Of a stretch of 64,000 nt of DNA, positions 33,501 through 43,202 are shown one piece after another. The notes below the pieces were generated by a model, which was not told the DNA's origin, did not search any database, and worked only from the letters and a program-made list of their open reading frames with translations. A program made the translations under genes and the position numbers. Each line of letters begins with the position of its first letter. Positions within the stretch are counted from its first letter, which is position 1. Location: the NCBI RefSeq assembly GCF_039555335.1, contig NC_092628.1, positions 36,044,965 to 36,108,964 on the forward strand, written 5' to 3'. This stretch comes from Amphiura filiformis (taxonomy: Eukaryota > Echinodermata > Ophiuroidea > Amphilepidida > Amphiuridae).

Positions 33501-36500
33501 GTGGCATTCCAAAACCTGTGTGTACAGTAAAACATGCTGATAATGTAGACAAACATGCCGATGTAGACAAAATCGCCAATGTAGACAAGAGTAAAGATGA
33601 CAATTCTGATGTCACATTTGACCAGGACAAAGAGCTGGAGCACAAAGAGTATAATGTAAAATTGAACAATTCTGATGTGCTCACTAATTTGGACTCAAAG
33701 TTAGGTCATCTTTCTCAAGATCAACAAAGTCAAATTGCAATTTGATTCACACATTTGACAATATATTTCCTGATACGCCAAGTAGAACAAATGCTGCATT
33801 TCATGATGTAGATGTTGGTGATACAAAACCAATCAAGCAGCATCCTTATAGAGTCAATCCATTGAAAATGGAACATCTCAAAAATGAGATCAACTATATG
33901 CTAAACAATGATATCATAGAACCAAGTAGTAGTGAATGGAGTTCACCGTGTATACTTGTTCCCAAGCCTGATGGTTCATACCGATTGGTCGCAGAACATG
34001 AGAGCTGCAAATGTTCATTCAAAGACAGACTCGTACCCAATTCCAAGAATTGATGATTGCATAGACAAAATTGGGAATGCAAAATTTGTTAGCAAATTTG
34101 ATCTTTTGAAAGGGTACTGGCAGGTTCCACTCACAGACCGTGCCAAAGAGATTTCTGCTTTTTGTACACCATTTGGTCTTTACCAGTACAAAGTTATGCC
34201 ATTCGGTTTGAAAAACGCACCAGCAACATTTCAGAGAATGGTGAACCAAATTGTGGCAGACATAGAGGGATGTGAAGCGTATGTAGATGATTTGATTGTT
34301 TACAGTCAAACTTGGGAACAACACATGGAACAACTCCATCAATTGTTTTAAGAAGCTGTCAGAAGTACAATTGACAGTCAATCTGGTAAAAAGTGAGTTT
34401 TGCCATGCCACAGTCACATACTTGGGATATGTTGTAGGTCAAGGTCAGGTGAAACCTATCAAAGCCAAAGTTGAAGCAATTGAACAATACCCCACACCTG
34501 TAAACAAGAAGGCACTCATGAGATTTCTAGGAATGGTTGGCTATTATAGAAAGTTTTGTCCAAACTTTTCAGATATAGCTAGTCCTTTGACTGATTTGTT
34601 GAAGAAAGATGCAAAATTCATTTGGTCAGAACAGTGTGAAAATGCTTTTCACAAAGTCAAATCAATACTCATGAGTTCACCAGTACTTACTGCACCTGAT
34701 TTTCAGAAGCAGTTCAAGTTGAATGTTGATGCCAGTGACATAGGCTGTGGAGGTGTTGTGATGCAAGAGGGTGAAGATCAAATTGACCACCTATATGTTA
34801 CTTTTCAAGGAAATTCAACAAGCACCAGAGAAATTACTCCACAATTGAGAAGGAGTGTCTAGCATTGCTATTAGCATTGCTACATTTTGATGTGTATTTG
34901 GGTACCACAGTATACCCATGTGCTTGTTTTCACAGATCACAATCCCCTCACCTTCATCAACAGGATGAACAAAAATCAACGACTGGTGAGGTGGAGTTTG
35001 ACCTTGCAAGAGTACAATCTGGACATCAAACATATTAAGGGAAAAGACAATGTGATGGCTGATGCTCTGTCCAGAATTGCATAAAAACTGATAAACAAAA
35101 AATTCCTTTAAAAGGGAAGTTGTGTGTGACAAGTAGTCACTGTGTATGATGAGTAAAAATACTCAAAGTTAATAAATGTTGAAGTTGATTTAAAAGATGA
35201 AAACATTAAAGAAAGTTTTCATTACATTCGAACTTTCTTCTTTTAAGGGGGAGGGTGTGATGTGCCCCGAGTAATTTAATTTAATTATTTAACTTTGTTT
35301 ACAAGCTGAAAGTATTTCATGAGATAGGAAACCCCCTTGTACGTGCAAGATAATGGTGTGGAAAGTCATTTTGGAATTCCCCCAAAATGATTGTAAACAA
35401 AGTCAGATCTATGTTTGGAACTTGGAAATCCCCAGTTCATTATTGCACCATCAGGAAAACCCCCCAGGAAGTGATGTAATGTGAAAGGTGAATGTGTATA
35501 ATTAATCTTGGGAAATCCCAAGATTGCAGCAATGTGGTGAAAATGTGATTGAAGTAATGGTTTATTAATAGATGATGGGTTTTTGCATGAGTACTGATAT
35601 AAAAGCTTGAGGCTTTTGTTTGGACTTTACAGAATGCCATGGGAGATTGAGAAACTCCACATGTGTGTGATGGTCTTCGTGCTAAAAAAAAGAAGTACAT
35701 TTTAACCAGTTTATGTAGCCAATAATTGAGCTATTTTAATACAGCAACGAAGGAGATAGCGAGCAAACAAATGTGCTCTTCCTCATCAAAGGATTAAAGT
35801 TCTTCTGTCGAATTGCTGGAGTTTGCTGGGTTTGTGAAGGCCACGCATCTGTCAAAAAACAGCGGAGCTGTGTTACAGAAACCTGTTCCCTGGAAAAGAG
35901 TGATTGGTGAAAGAAACACCATTATTGGAGAAAGCAGCGCAAGGAGATATATTGTGGAGAAGACAAGTAATAGGAGCAAACAGCATCATTTTAGTGTGAG
36001 GATTTCATACGCAGGATATTTATAAGCGCAAGTGTACACTGGACTTCGCTGATTTTTGCAGGACAAGTGAATAAGGATATATTATATCAGTCGTCCAGAA
36101 CATTAACATTGCAAGAATTCTAGGATCACCAACAAGAAGACCGCTGGTTAAGTACTGATAGAATAAAACTGTGATTGTGTGATTTTATTGTATTGCAATA
36201 TTGTTGTTATATGTACCAAGCATACTTTGTTTTCAATTAAAGACTTAGATTTTGTTAGCGTAATCAAACAGTGTATTTGTGTTGTGCATTCGTGTGAGTT
36301 CGGGTAAAAGGTGATTTTGGCCTTGAGTCAAGTGCGACTCGTAACACAACCATAGGCGTAGATTCCGGGGTGTAGGGGTGGGGGTATTTTGATAAGGTAG
36401 ATGGTCCGTTCCCCAATGTTGACGCCTGTATGCGGGTTTCTGACCAAAGTAATAGCCTCATATTTGGCCATTTTAGCCTAAAAAGTGCCAATTTTATTTA

Positions 36501-37111
36501 ATTTTTCCACCATATTTCACCAGTTTAGCTTCAATATCGCAAAATTTTCATGCACTTCATGCACATTTGTACCGCCTAATTCTGTTGCCAAGGTGCTGGG
36601 TTTACTACGTAATTGAGTAGGCCTAGGTCCATGCCTAAAACCAGCGGGCCGAAAGTCGGGCCCGTGAATGAAAATCCATAAAAATATGCGGTTGGAAAAT
36701 AAATAAATAACCCAAAAAAGGGTGAAAATGGTGCATCAAATGGCTTCATTTGTAAAAAAAAACAAAAACAAAAAAAAATGTAGATACTCACCATATCTTC
36801 TAGCTCTGATATACCACAATGAGAATTCTCATTGTGATACTTTTCTAAAATGACTTGGTATTCTGCCAACCTCAACACCCTGCGACCAAACTTGTAGAGG
36901 GCACCTTCTGTAACCTTATACTCTTTGGCTCTCTTCTGAAAACGACACCTAGCATGGTAGTTGATATTGGCAGGTTTGGCTTTGAAGAAATACTCTGCAT
37001 CTTGATACTGCTGTGCACAGTAGCTTTGGACTGATAGATGGTTCCAGTTGATACTCCCTGTACATGAGGCAATGTACAGCAAAGCTTCATATTTCTCATC
37101 TGTAACCATGA
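27470..37111 (-). CDS. Integrase HHCC zinc-domain protein, two exons recovered (partial)
   Basis: The minus-strand exon 37111-36792 opens with ATG two bases after an acceptor (TTTTATAG) and ends with ATG|GTGAGT. Exon 27550-27470 has acceptor TTAACTTTCAG and donor AAAG|GTATGT. Both join in phase 0. Exon 1 contains RRVLRLAEYQVILEKYHNEN followed by SHCG, the His pair of an integrase H2C2 domain. Exon 2 ends ENYVSNCTYCTTSK, the Cys pair. Introns and clean coding sequence, unlike the wrecked retroelement between them, suggest a domesticated integrase of the GIN1/KRBA2 kind. The catalytic core exons were not found. The single intron seen is 9.2 kb and houses the Gmr1-like element. It could also be a processed fragment of an old Ginger-type transposon. 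Confidence 0.65.
27568..28343 (+). repeat. 5' LTR, left third missing
   Basis: It matches the 3' LTR from 35572 to 36346 almost base for base. The first 316 bp of the LTR are absent. It ends in GACTCGTAACA, followed five bases later by the primer site. Confidence 0.88.
28349..28365 (+). other. Primer binding site, tRNA-Pro type
   Basis: TGGGGGCTCGTCCGGGA is complementary to the 3' end of tRNA-Pro, the same primer used by several vertebrate retroviruses. It sits five bases past the LTR end. Confidence 0.8.
28397..29903 (+). pseudogene. gag: gag remnant of the Gmr1-like element
   Basis: The first ATG is at 28397. A frameshift before 28432 leads into the segment with EEFLETINWEKFDELKKPDL. A long charged coiled coil (EIKKMEMDQKKMEIE-type) follows, and a second shift occurs near 28905. 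A capsid-like domain follows (KFKEKEVDEYFQHFEKVATN). An in-frame TAG at 29610 precedes a zinc knuckle CTHCSKRPGHTMTQC (about 29733-29777, C-x2-C-x5-H-x4-C). The frame ends with TAA at 29901. Confidence 0.8.
29904..30257 (+). pseudogene. pro: Aspartic protease region of the Gmr1-like element
   Basis: It is read in the same frame as gag after its stop. The motif IVRDTCCAQSMIL near 30000-30030 occupies the place of the usual DTG(A/S) active site, so the catalytic glycine reads Cys. LLGNDLAGGRF near the end fits the conserved ILG-(N/R)-D-L of retropepsins. Stop at 30255. Confidence 0.7.
30258..31709 (+). pseudogene. int: Integrase of the Gmr1-like element, part before the hAT insertion
   Basis: An HHCC zinc domain is visible (AHDSPMAGHLGVKKT ... 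CKTCHIC, about 30765-30890). After a frameshift near 30945 comes the DDE core: IIDCVGPL, SDQGSNFTS, then 35 residues between the second Asp and the Glu of GALERFHQTLK. A stop near 31405 and another shift precede the C-terminal domain (KPGDKVLVLFPIPGHPL), which is cut by the insertion at 31710. Placement upstream of the reverse transcriptase is the Gmr1 hallmark. Confidence 0.85.
31710..33403. mobile_element. hAT-like non-autonomous element, 1694 bp, TSD GGTGAAGT
   Basis: The ends CAATGCTGTACGGTGC and GCACCGTACAGCACTG are inverted repeats. The 8 bp GGTGAAGT is duplicated at 31702-31709 and 33404-33411, exactly at the break in the integrase. Eight-base duplications and CARTG termini are typical of hAT elements. 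The interior has sub-terminal GGCGAC words, a second inverted pair (CTCATTTCAAATATATAG near 32110 and its inverse near 33340), and CT-rich low complexity. No transposase ORF. Confidence 0.85.
32797..32824 (+). repeat. CT microsatellite in the hAT-like element
   Basis: This is a run of CT dinucleotides after a (CA)n stretch near 32760. Confidence 0.9.
33404..33745 (+). pseudogene. int: Integrase C-terminal end and linker, after the hAT insertion
   Basis: The frame resumes with GEVDYIIKTPGRRKSRQ and CHINMLKEY, the typical end of gypsy integrases. A linker with repeated VDK/ADVDKIANVDK units follows before the reverse transcriptase. The 8 bp duplication at its start matches the last bases before the insertion. 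Confidence 0.75.
33742..35132 (+). pseudogene. pol: Reverse transcriptase and RNase H of the Gmr1-like element
   Basis: Visible motifs are WSSPCILVPKPDGSYR, then after a frameshift KFDLLKGYWQVPL, YKVMPFGLKNAPATFQ and EAYVDDLIVYS (the catalytic YVDD near 34280). After another shift come YLGYVVGQGQV and FLGMVGYYRKF. RNase H follows with LNVDASDIGCGG, VFTDHNPLTF and NVMADALSR. At least three frame breaks occur, so no intact polyprotein is made. Confidence 0.88.
35245..35255 (+). other. Polypurine tract
   Basis: AAGGGGGAGGG lies directly before the 3' LTR (which starts TGTGATGTGCCCC), as expected of a plus-strand primer. Confidence 0.75.
35256..36346 (+). repeat. 3' LTR, complete, 1091 bp
   Basis: It starts TGTGATGTGCCCCGAG and ends GACTCGTAACA (TG...CA). 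It carries AATAAA at about 36161 before a TG-rich stretch. Few differences from the 5' remnant suggest a moderate age, despite the broken frames. A diverged relative lies at 54399-54868. Confidence 0.88.
36792..37111 (-). CDS. First recovered exon of HHCC-domain gene
   Basis: It encodes 106 residues beginning MVTDEKYEALLYIASCTGS and ending CGISELEDM. A region rich in K and R (FQKRAKEYKVTEGALYKFG) precedes the HNENSH pair, matching the usual lead-in of retroviral-type zinc domains. The start at 37109 is favoured because the acceptor lies two bases upstream, which would place an intron in the 5' UTR; further upstream coding exons cannot be excluded. Confidence 0.65.
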
Positions 37112-37364
37112 CTATAAAAGAGAACACAATACACATAAAAAAAATATATGACTAGGTCTAATCTATATGAAAACAAGTAGACCGCCTAACGTATCGTACG
37201 CTATTTTGTGCGGTTTGTATTGCAAGGAGATCACTGGCTTGTGCAACGTTATTTTGTGTGGTTTGCATAATTCATTGACCTACAATTTACTCATAGACTA
37301 ATTTGCAGTCGTTTATAATTTTCTCCAGCCAGGGTCAACAGGATTGTTACTGTTTTTTGTTGTT

Positions 37365-38030
37365 TTTTAAAGGAATTTTTATTCTATAATGATAACGACA
37401 CAATGCCATAACATAAAGGATACTAAATTGATTGCAAAAATGATACCCCCTTGCCCCCCCCCAATTTAACATTGCATGTATGGCCTATAACGTTGTGTGA
37501 GAGCATGGTTTTTGGCATTCAGGGAGACTAAAATGTACAGAATATGGGGTCATTGGTTGAGAGAGTAGATCCGTTTGGATCTAAATTATAAGGGGGGGCA
37601 TTGGGTGAAATGACTTTTAATGGGGTCTTTGTGTGAGAGCCTAAAGAAGCCTCGAAAATTAAATTTCTAGTTCTAAATGACTTCAAATGGCTTTGTCATT
37701 TCAAATTCTTTGGGTGATAGATCTAAAGGAAATATATGGGGTCTTTGGTTTACACAGCATGTACTGGTAATGGGGTCTTTTGGTGACAGCGATGGTGAAA
37801 AAGGGGGTCTTAACAGCCCTATACATACGCGTCACCTTCACAGTGGGAGTGCCCCCCCCCCCTTGGATTTCAGCATCTCACATCAAAGCTCCCATTGGGA
37901 GCCCCATTCCTTTTTTAAAGGAATGTTTATTGTATAATGATAACGACACAAATACTAAATTGATTGAAAAAATGATACCCCTTGCCCCCCCCCAATTTGA
38001 CATAGCATGTATAACATTCTATGTTCATCA
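37365..38030 (+). repeat. Diverged direct repeats with GGGGTCTTTGGT words between
   Basis: TATAATGATAACGACACAA and GATACCCC-TTGCCCCCCCC phrases occur at 37385-37470 and again at 37932-38000. Between them the word GGGGTCTTTGGT, or a variant, recurs at least five times (37550, 37623, 37738, 37772, 37803). 37590-37700 is the forward copy of the repeat seen inverted at 14520-14650. Confidence 0.6.
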
Positions 38031-38732
38031 ACTGTGACAATTTCGAATTGAAGGCAACCCAAATATCTAGATTTTTATCAATTTTAATGGCCATTTAATC
38101 TAATGATATTAGTTTTATGAGTGTAGATTAGTGGCTAGACATGGGATTGATGGCATCATATCCCACAATGCAAATTGATTTAAGTGCCCTTCTGAGTGTA
38201 GGTGGTGATTGCATTTGGCAAAATATCATTAAAACTCCCACTGCATGATGGGTGTATTATATATTACAATTTCCCCAACATATTTGCCTGGCCTAATTGA
38301 TTGTATTTTATAGCTCTCATTTTATTTACTCACAGTATATTAGTCAGACATAACAAAAGGTGCTAATAACAGAGTGTGTACTCAATTGAAAAATCAGGAA
38401 CGATTATATACAGTGTTTCTAAATCAATGGTATAGTTTTACAGTTTTTCTCTACTAAAAGAAACTTTAACCATTAAAACCAATTAACAAACATAACGTCA
38501 AAAGTAAAACATAATCCGATATAATTTTTCTGTTGAACAAACTTTAACAAAAACGTCACACAATGATACCAACTCTATTACATTTATTCCTGTTTATAAA
38601 TTATAGCGACTACAAACACAATTATTGAGAAATAATTTTTTACAATGAAGGAAGGACGGACTGACTGACTGAAGGACGGATCTTCAGACGGAAGCGTTCT
38701 TATAATCTTTACTCTATTTCATAGCATACGAT

Positions 38733-38933
38733 CAGGGTCAGAAATCCGGCGAGAATCCGAGAATCCATTCTCGCAAAGATTCTCGTCAACAAAATTGCAA
38801 GAATCTAAATGGATTCTCGTAAATATTTCAATTTATCATACAAGTTATATGGCGAGAATCCATGGATTCTTGCAAAATTCCGCTGGGAGAATCCAAAAGG
38901 ATTCTCGCACTTGGTTGCGGATTTCTGACCCTG
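38733..38933. mobile_element. 201 bp MITE packed with GAGAATCC motifs, TSD ACGAT
   Basis: The ends CAGGGTCAGAAATCCG and CGGATTTCTGACCCTG are inverted repeats. ACGAT flanks both sides (38728-38732, 38934-38938). The interior consists largely of GAGAATCC and GGATTCTCG words, about eight in both orientations. No ORF. Confidence 0.75.
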
Positions 38934-38972
38934 ACGATAATAATTATGCTACGTCTGTCTATCAGTGACTGT

Positions 38973-39285
38973 ATGGGGCACGGTGGCACAGCGGTACAGG
39001 CTCTACCTCGCAATCGGAGGGTTGCGAGTTCGAGCCCCGGAGGTGCCATCGTGTTGTGCACTTAGGCAAGGCGCTTTACCTCACTTGCCTCCCTCTACCC
39101 AGGGGCAAAATGGGAAGCTGTTAGGAATAATGTCCATTGAGCGCCGTCCAAAGGTATGAGCATGCCTTGGGCATTGTATGGCAGCTGACATATTCTAATG
39201 ACAGCGGAATAAATGTAAAGCGCTTTGATACATGTGAAAGGCGCTATATAAATGTCAACATTTATTTATTTATTATTATGTCTGC
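38973..39285 (+). mobile_element. tRNA-derived SINE with ATTT tail
   Basis: The head GGGGCACGGTGGCACAGCGG carries a pol III A box, and GAGTTCGAGCC about 50 nt later is the B box. The acceptor-like GGCAC/GTGCC pair is kept. The tail CTTTGATACATGTGAAAGGC, then GCTATATAAATG and (ATTT)n, resembles the 3' ends of SINEs mobilised by L2/CR1-type LINEs. Confidence 0.8.
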
Positions 39286-39289
39286 GCGC

Positions 39290-40260
39290 TCTTATTTTCG
39301 TAATGATGTAGCCTCTCAAACTGGAAGTTGGTGGGTAATGGTATATAGGTGTGAGTGACTTTTAAGTCAAAACAAAAGCAAGAGCAAGTTTGCATTTGTT
39401 TATACTGGAGGATTAAATGGATCTGGCTTGTGATTGGTTGCCCAGATCTTGTTATGGTTTAAATCCTCCGGGCATGTGCCATTACCATTAACTACATTGT
39501 ACACAACTATCTGTGGAATTTGCTGCGCGCTTTTGTGTTGACGCAAAAGTCAGACTCTCTCTAGGTGCTCGACGTACGTCTAGCACGTCTTGTACTCTCC
39601 ATGCTTTGTTCTTCCGGTTTAATTGGATTTATAAACCAGTATGATTGACAGTGTGTGTTAGGGACAAAGTCCCCGATCTAAGTCCTGCTCAAAATTCCAA
39701 AGTACATAGTCGAATTTTTACTCGGGCTTTTTCTATCAAAAAACTGGTAGATTCCAAAATCAGAATTGTTCAGTATTGAAATGATGGTGAGCCATTATAA
39801 TTATGCAAGATGTTGCATTCAATAACATCTAGGCAGGCTTACATATACTTTACTTTTACTGTCACTAATTATACTCTTTATGACCATTTACTATTGAATT
39901 GTAATAAACATGAGTCTAATTTTAAGTTCAACAGAATGCATTCATCAATTTTTGCAAAAATTTTGCAAAATGAATACCTAATTGAAGCAATTTGGTGGAC
40001 CATATTTTAGTTTGAAAAAGCCGAAAATTTGAGAATGACGGCGCGGCCCGTCCATGAAGCCTTTCGAGTTTCGTGAACAAGTTTTCCCTATTGTTGTCGT
40101 CTAGTGACTTTGGTGACACCATATCGGCAGTCCCGCAGTAATTTTCACATGCTTTTGGTAGGAGATGCCTAAAATAATTGCAGGCCTATATTATAGGGCC
40201 TACTTCCGATCTACCTGACTGTGCATTTTTTTTCCCTTTTTTGCATTTCTGAACTCAATT
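39290..40260. other. Intergenic sequence, no resolved features
   Basis: I see no credible exon or repeat structure. A short minus-strand frame starting MVSPKSLDDNNRENLF (about 40122) has coding-like composition, but no donor site or homology that I recognise. Confidence 0.35.
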
Positions 40261-40261
40261 T

Positions 40262-40321
40262 GCGCGATTTGGTGCATACTTTTTCCTTTCTTTCTTTCTT
40301 TCTCTCTCTCTTTCTATCTTT

Positions 40322-40372
<51 letters not shown>
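40262..40372 (+). repeat. CTTT/CT microsatellite
   Basis: TTTC repeats pass into about 24 CT dinucleotides. Confidence 0.92.
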
Positions 40373-40376
<4 letters not shown>

Positions 40377-41744
40377 GCGATTCATATACCCCGGGGTGCT
40401 GCAGCCTTAGTTCCAGTAACTGTAACTCGTCATACCTAGGTCCGTAGATGTCATTATGATAAAGACTGAAGTCTTGCTGGCAGGACTACTGCAGCCTAGC
40501 CTAGCCACCAAAGCACCCCATGACCCCCCTGGATCCGCGCTTGGGCTCAAGAGATGTTCCAAGAGGAATAAAGACATTAAACCTGCAACCTCAGCCTCCT
40601 TTTACAGTCTACCCTAGGTCGAGCCTTCCAGTGCCTGCACTACCAATATAATGGACACTAGTCTTAAAAACAAATTGCCACCATCTAATTATTTACCGTA
40701 CTCTAGATCTGAACTGCAACCCTCTGATGTGATGTAGGCTAGTCCTCAGTGCTTAATCGGAGTACAGCAAAGTCGGGTGTTTGAGGCTGAGCTTTGATTT
40801 TGATTTTTAAGCAACAATTCACCGGCGGCGCGGCCCCGAGAATCTTGAGCAAGAAGTCTATAGATCCTAAGTCAATCCGGCAATCCAACTTGAACTTGTT
40901 ATTCGTCGTGGACATAGCTTTCGCGATCAAACTGATCTCTGGAAATCACAAAATAATTTACACATGTACAATGTCATGAATGTTTATTTTCGCCGCTCCA
41001 AAGCCAAAGGTCATGTGAGCTGAACTTATACTCGATCGCTGAGCAACGAGCGATTGGTTTTTGGTTGTGCGCTGTTTGTTGCAATTTGGAAGTAGAGGAA
41101 AAGTTCGCTCTTCATTGGTCAATTTTTTTTATTATTTTACGCTCTGCGACGGAGTATAAATTCAGCGGTATAGTCACAGAAAATAGCCTAAGTTTAATTT
41201 TCACAGTGAATGATACGACCCTGCGACCCATGGTACGACGGCTTTGTAGTTGATGTGAATGCGTATGCAACACTAATTTTAAAGCTAACTTTAATTTTTC
41301 GCTAGATAATTTTCCGATTCCGAAGTATCAAGCAAGTATGGCTTCGCTACGAATGTTATACAATTGTCAAAAAATAGGTAATTTTACCCAAAAGCAGCAC
41401 CGCTGTAATAAATAATCAATAATCAAAACTCTATATATGACACGTTGAAGTTGACAGACGATAAAATGCCCAAAATAGTTGGTGAAACGGCATTTAAAGT
41501 GAGCTGGAAGTTGATCGTTCAATGTGATGGTTGTTGAATTCGGCAACATTGCAGTATACAGTAATGTGAATTGACAAAATAAAATGTCACTCATTGTCAT
41601 ACGTGCATATTAGTACGAGGAACCCATACCGTACTTAGCTCTGCTAGTACAGAGCTAAGCTTCTTCTCGGATACTGCTTAACGTCCCAAGTGGAATAAGG
41701 CAAGCAGGAATTTGCGCATGCGTGTGATTTTCTTAGTCTCTTAT

Positions 41745-42235
41745 GTTGCTTTCCTTTGCTTTGAAGAAGCTGTGTAGTGCTTCCTTGAATTGATCAGTGC
41801 TGGTGATTTCAGTTATGTTGTGTGGGAGGTCATTCCAGTCTCTCACAGTTCTCGGCACATATGAGTACTTGTAAATGTCGGTGCGTGTTTGGTGCTGGGT
41901 GAATGATCGTGAATTAGATCGCCGAGTAAGCCGTTGAGCGGTAACAAATACGAGTGAACTGGCAGTGCCAGGTGGCCCCTAATGATTTGTGCAAGATGGA
42001 TAAGCGTTGAATCTTCCTGCGTGTCGACAGCATCTCCCAATCAAGTTCCTTCATCATGTCCGACACACTAGATTTCCAATCGTAATTATTGGAAACCATA
42101 CGCGCTGCACGTCTTTGTATCTTGCCAACCTTCTTTATCTGTTCAGCGGTGTGCGGGTCCCAGACCCCAGAACAATATTCTAGGGTGGGTCTCACGAGTG
42201 CCTTATAGGCAGCTACCTTGGTGTCTTTGGTGCAT
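41745..42235 (-). mobile_element. LINE remnant, C-terminal part of reverse transcriptase ORF
   Basis: The minus strand reads MRPTLEYCSGVWDPHTAEQI, KIQRRAARMVSNNYDWKSS and LDWEMLSTRRKIQRL, the conserved C-terminal block of Jockey/CR1/RTE-type non-LTR elements. After a frame break come GHLALPVHSYLLPL and then TVRDWNDLPHNITE. Everything upstream of the thumb region is missing, as in a usual 5' truncated copy. Confidence 0.8.
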
Positions 42236-42688
42236 GAACTTGGTGTCTTTGGTGCATGTTTATCATAATATTATTATTACGCAGCTTCTTGTACTTCTTG
42301 CCTAAACAACTATGCTTGAAATTGTAATTAATACTTTTTTATTTATCCAGAATAAATAAAAATTCATTAGCACATGATCCAAATCGGCGCACCAAAAAAA
42401 TTATTGAGATGGCACTTCAGTGCAAACTTAAGTAGGGCAGCACCAATACGAAAATGTCATACCGATAAATGACGTGTCTGTTTTGCCCGGTTTTTTAAGT
42501 TTGCGTTGCGAACTACATGCATATGCCCTATAGGGGCACTGAACAGTAGTACAAGAAGTCATACCTAGAATATTTTCTCAATTTTATTTAATTTTATCCT
42601 TTCTTGGTACGACTGATTTTACCCTAAGCTAAAATTTGCGAAAAATTCCTGATCATGCCACGCACGATGCGCCACATTTTAGACTGCG

Positions 42689-42761
42689 GAACTCAGTCTT
42701 CAATGATAGTCAGTCATTTATCTATTGGTCGTTATATGACTATCATTTGAAGACTGAGTTC
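42689..42761. repeat. Hairpin GAACTCAGTCTTCAATGATAG
   Basis: GAACTCAGTCTTCAATGATA is mirrored by TATCATTTGAAGACTGAGTT with about 25 nt between. The word GAAGACTGAGTTCCGCAGTC occurs again at about 44624, so this is a MITE-like end. Confidence 0.7.
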
Positions 42762-42860
42762 TTACGATACATAGCTCGGGATTATTGGGGCAGAGGTAGG
42801 CATGATCACAAAATTTTCAAGTACCGGTAGGTTTTTTCACATGGAAATTATTTTGTTTAA

Positions 42861-43198
42861 AGGGGCATTTCGTGATCCACAGCCTCATCCCCCCACTTTT
42901 CCCAAAAAAAGTTGAGATTTTTACACCACTGGATACCACTGGCTACATAATGTTTATGTACCAAATATTTCTTGCAGATAATTCGTTTAGCAAAAATATA
43001 CGCTAAATTTGAATTTCGTTCTGGTGCACCAGAACGAAATTACAACACATTGTCTATGGAGCAGTGTAATACACATAATCATGCATAACTTCATAAGCAT
43101 AAAATCGGAATCAACTGAAATTTTGGAAATAAGCTTTTTTTTCGTGGTTATCTACTGAAAAATGTCATAAAAGAGGATGCTAGTCACGAAATCCTCCT
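42861..43198. mobile_element. Kolobok-like MITE, TSD TTAA
   Basis: The ends AGGGGCATTTCGTGATCC and its inverse ATCCTCCT (with CACGAAAT conserved) are flanked by TTAA at 42857-42860 and 43199-43202. TTAA targets and AGG starts fit Kolobok; piggyBac is an alternative. The interior has a palindrome around GGTGCACC (GTTCTGGTGCACCAGAAC). Confidence 0.7.
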
Positions 43199-43202
43199 TT
43201 AA

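Larger units (their letters stand above)
27568..36346 (+). mobile_element. Gmr1-like Ty3/gypsy retrotransposon, integrase upstream of reverse transcriptase, decayed
   Basis: Layout: truncated 5' LTR (27568-28343), tRNA-Pro-type primer site, gag with coiled coil and zinc knuckle, protease, integrase, reverse transcriptase, RNase H, polypurine tract, full 3' LTR (35256-36346). The order PR-IN-RT-RH is Ty1/copia-like, while the proteins are Ty3/gypsy-like. That combination defines the Gmr1 group known from deuterostomes. Reading frames are broken by several shifts and stops, and a hAT-like element splits the integrase C-terminus, so it is not intact. It lies in the intron of the HHCC-domain gene, in opposite orientation. 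No target duplication can be checked because the 5' end is lost. Confidence 0.88.

Noticed and set aside
40801-40920. Minus-strand candidate exon with MSTTNNKFKLDCRIDLGSID
   Set aside because: The acceptor-like TTTCCAG and donor-like GTGAAT are present and composition is coding-like, but the phase does not fit the HHCC-domain exon and no family is recognised.
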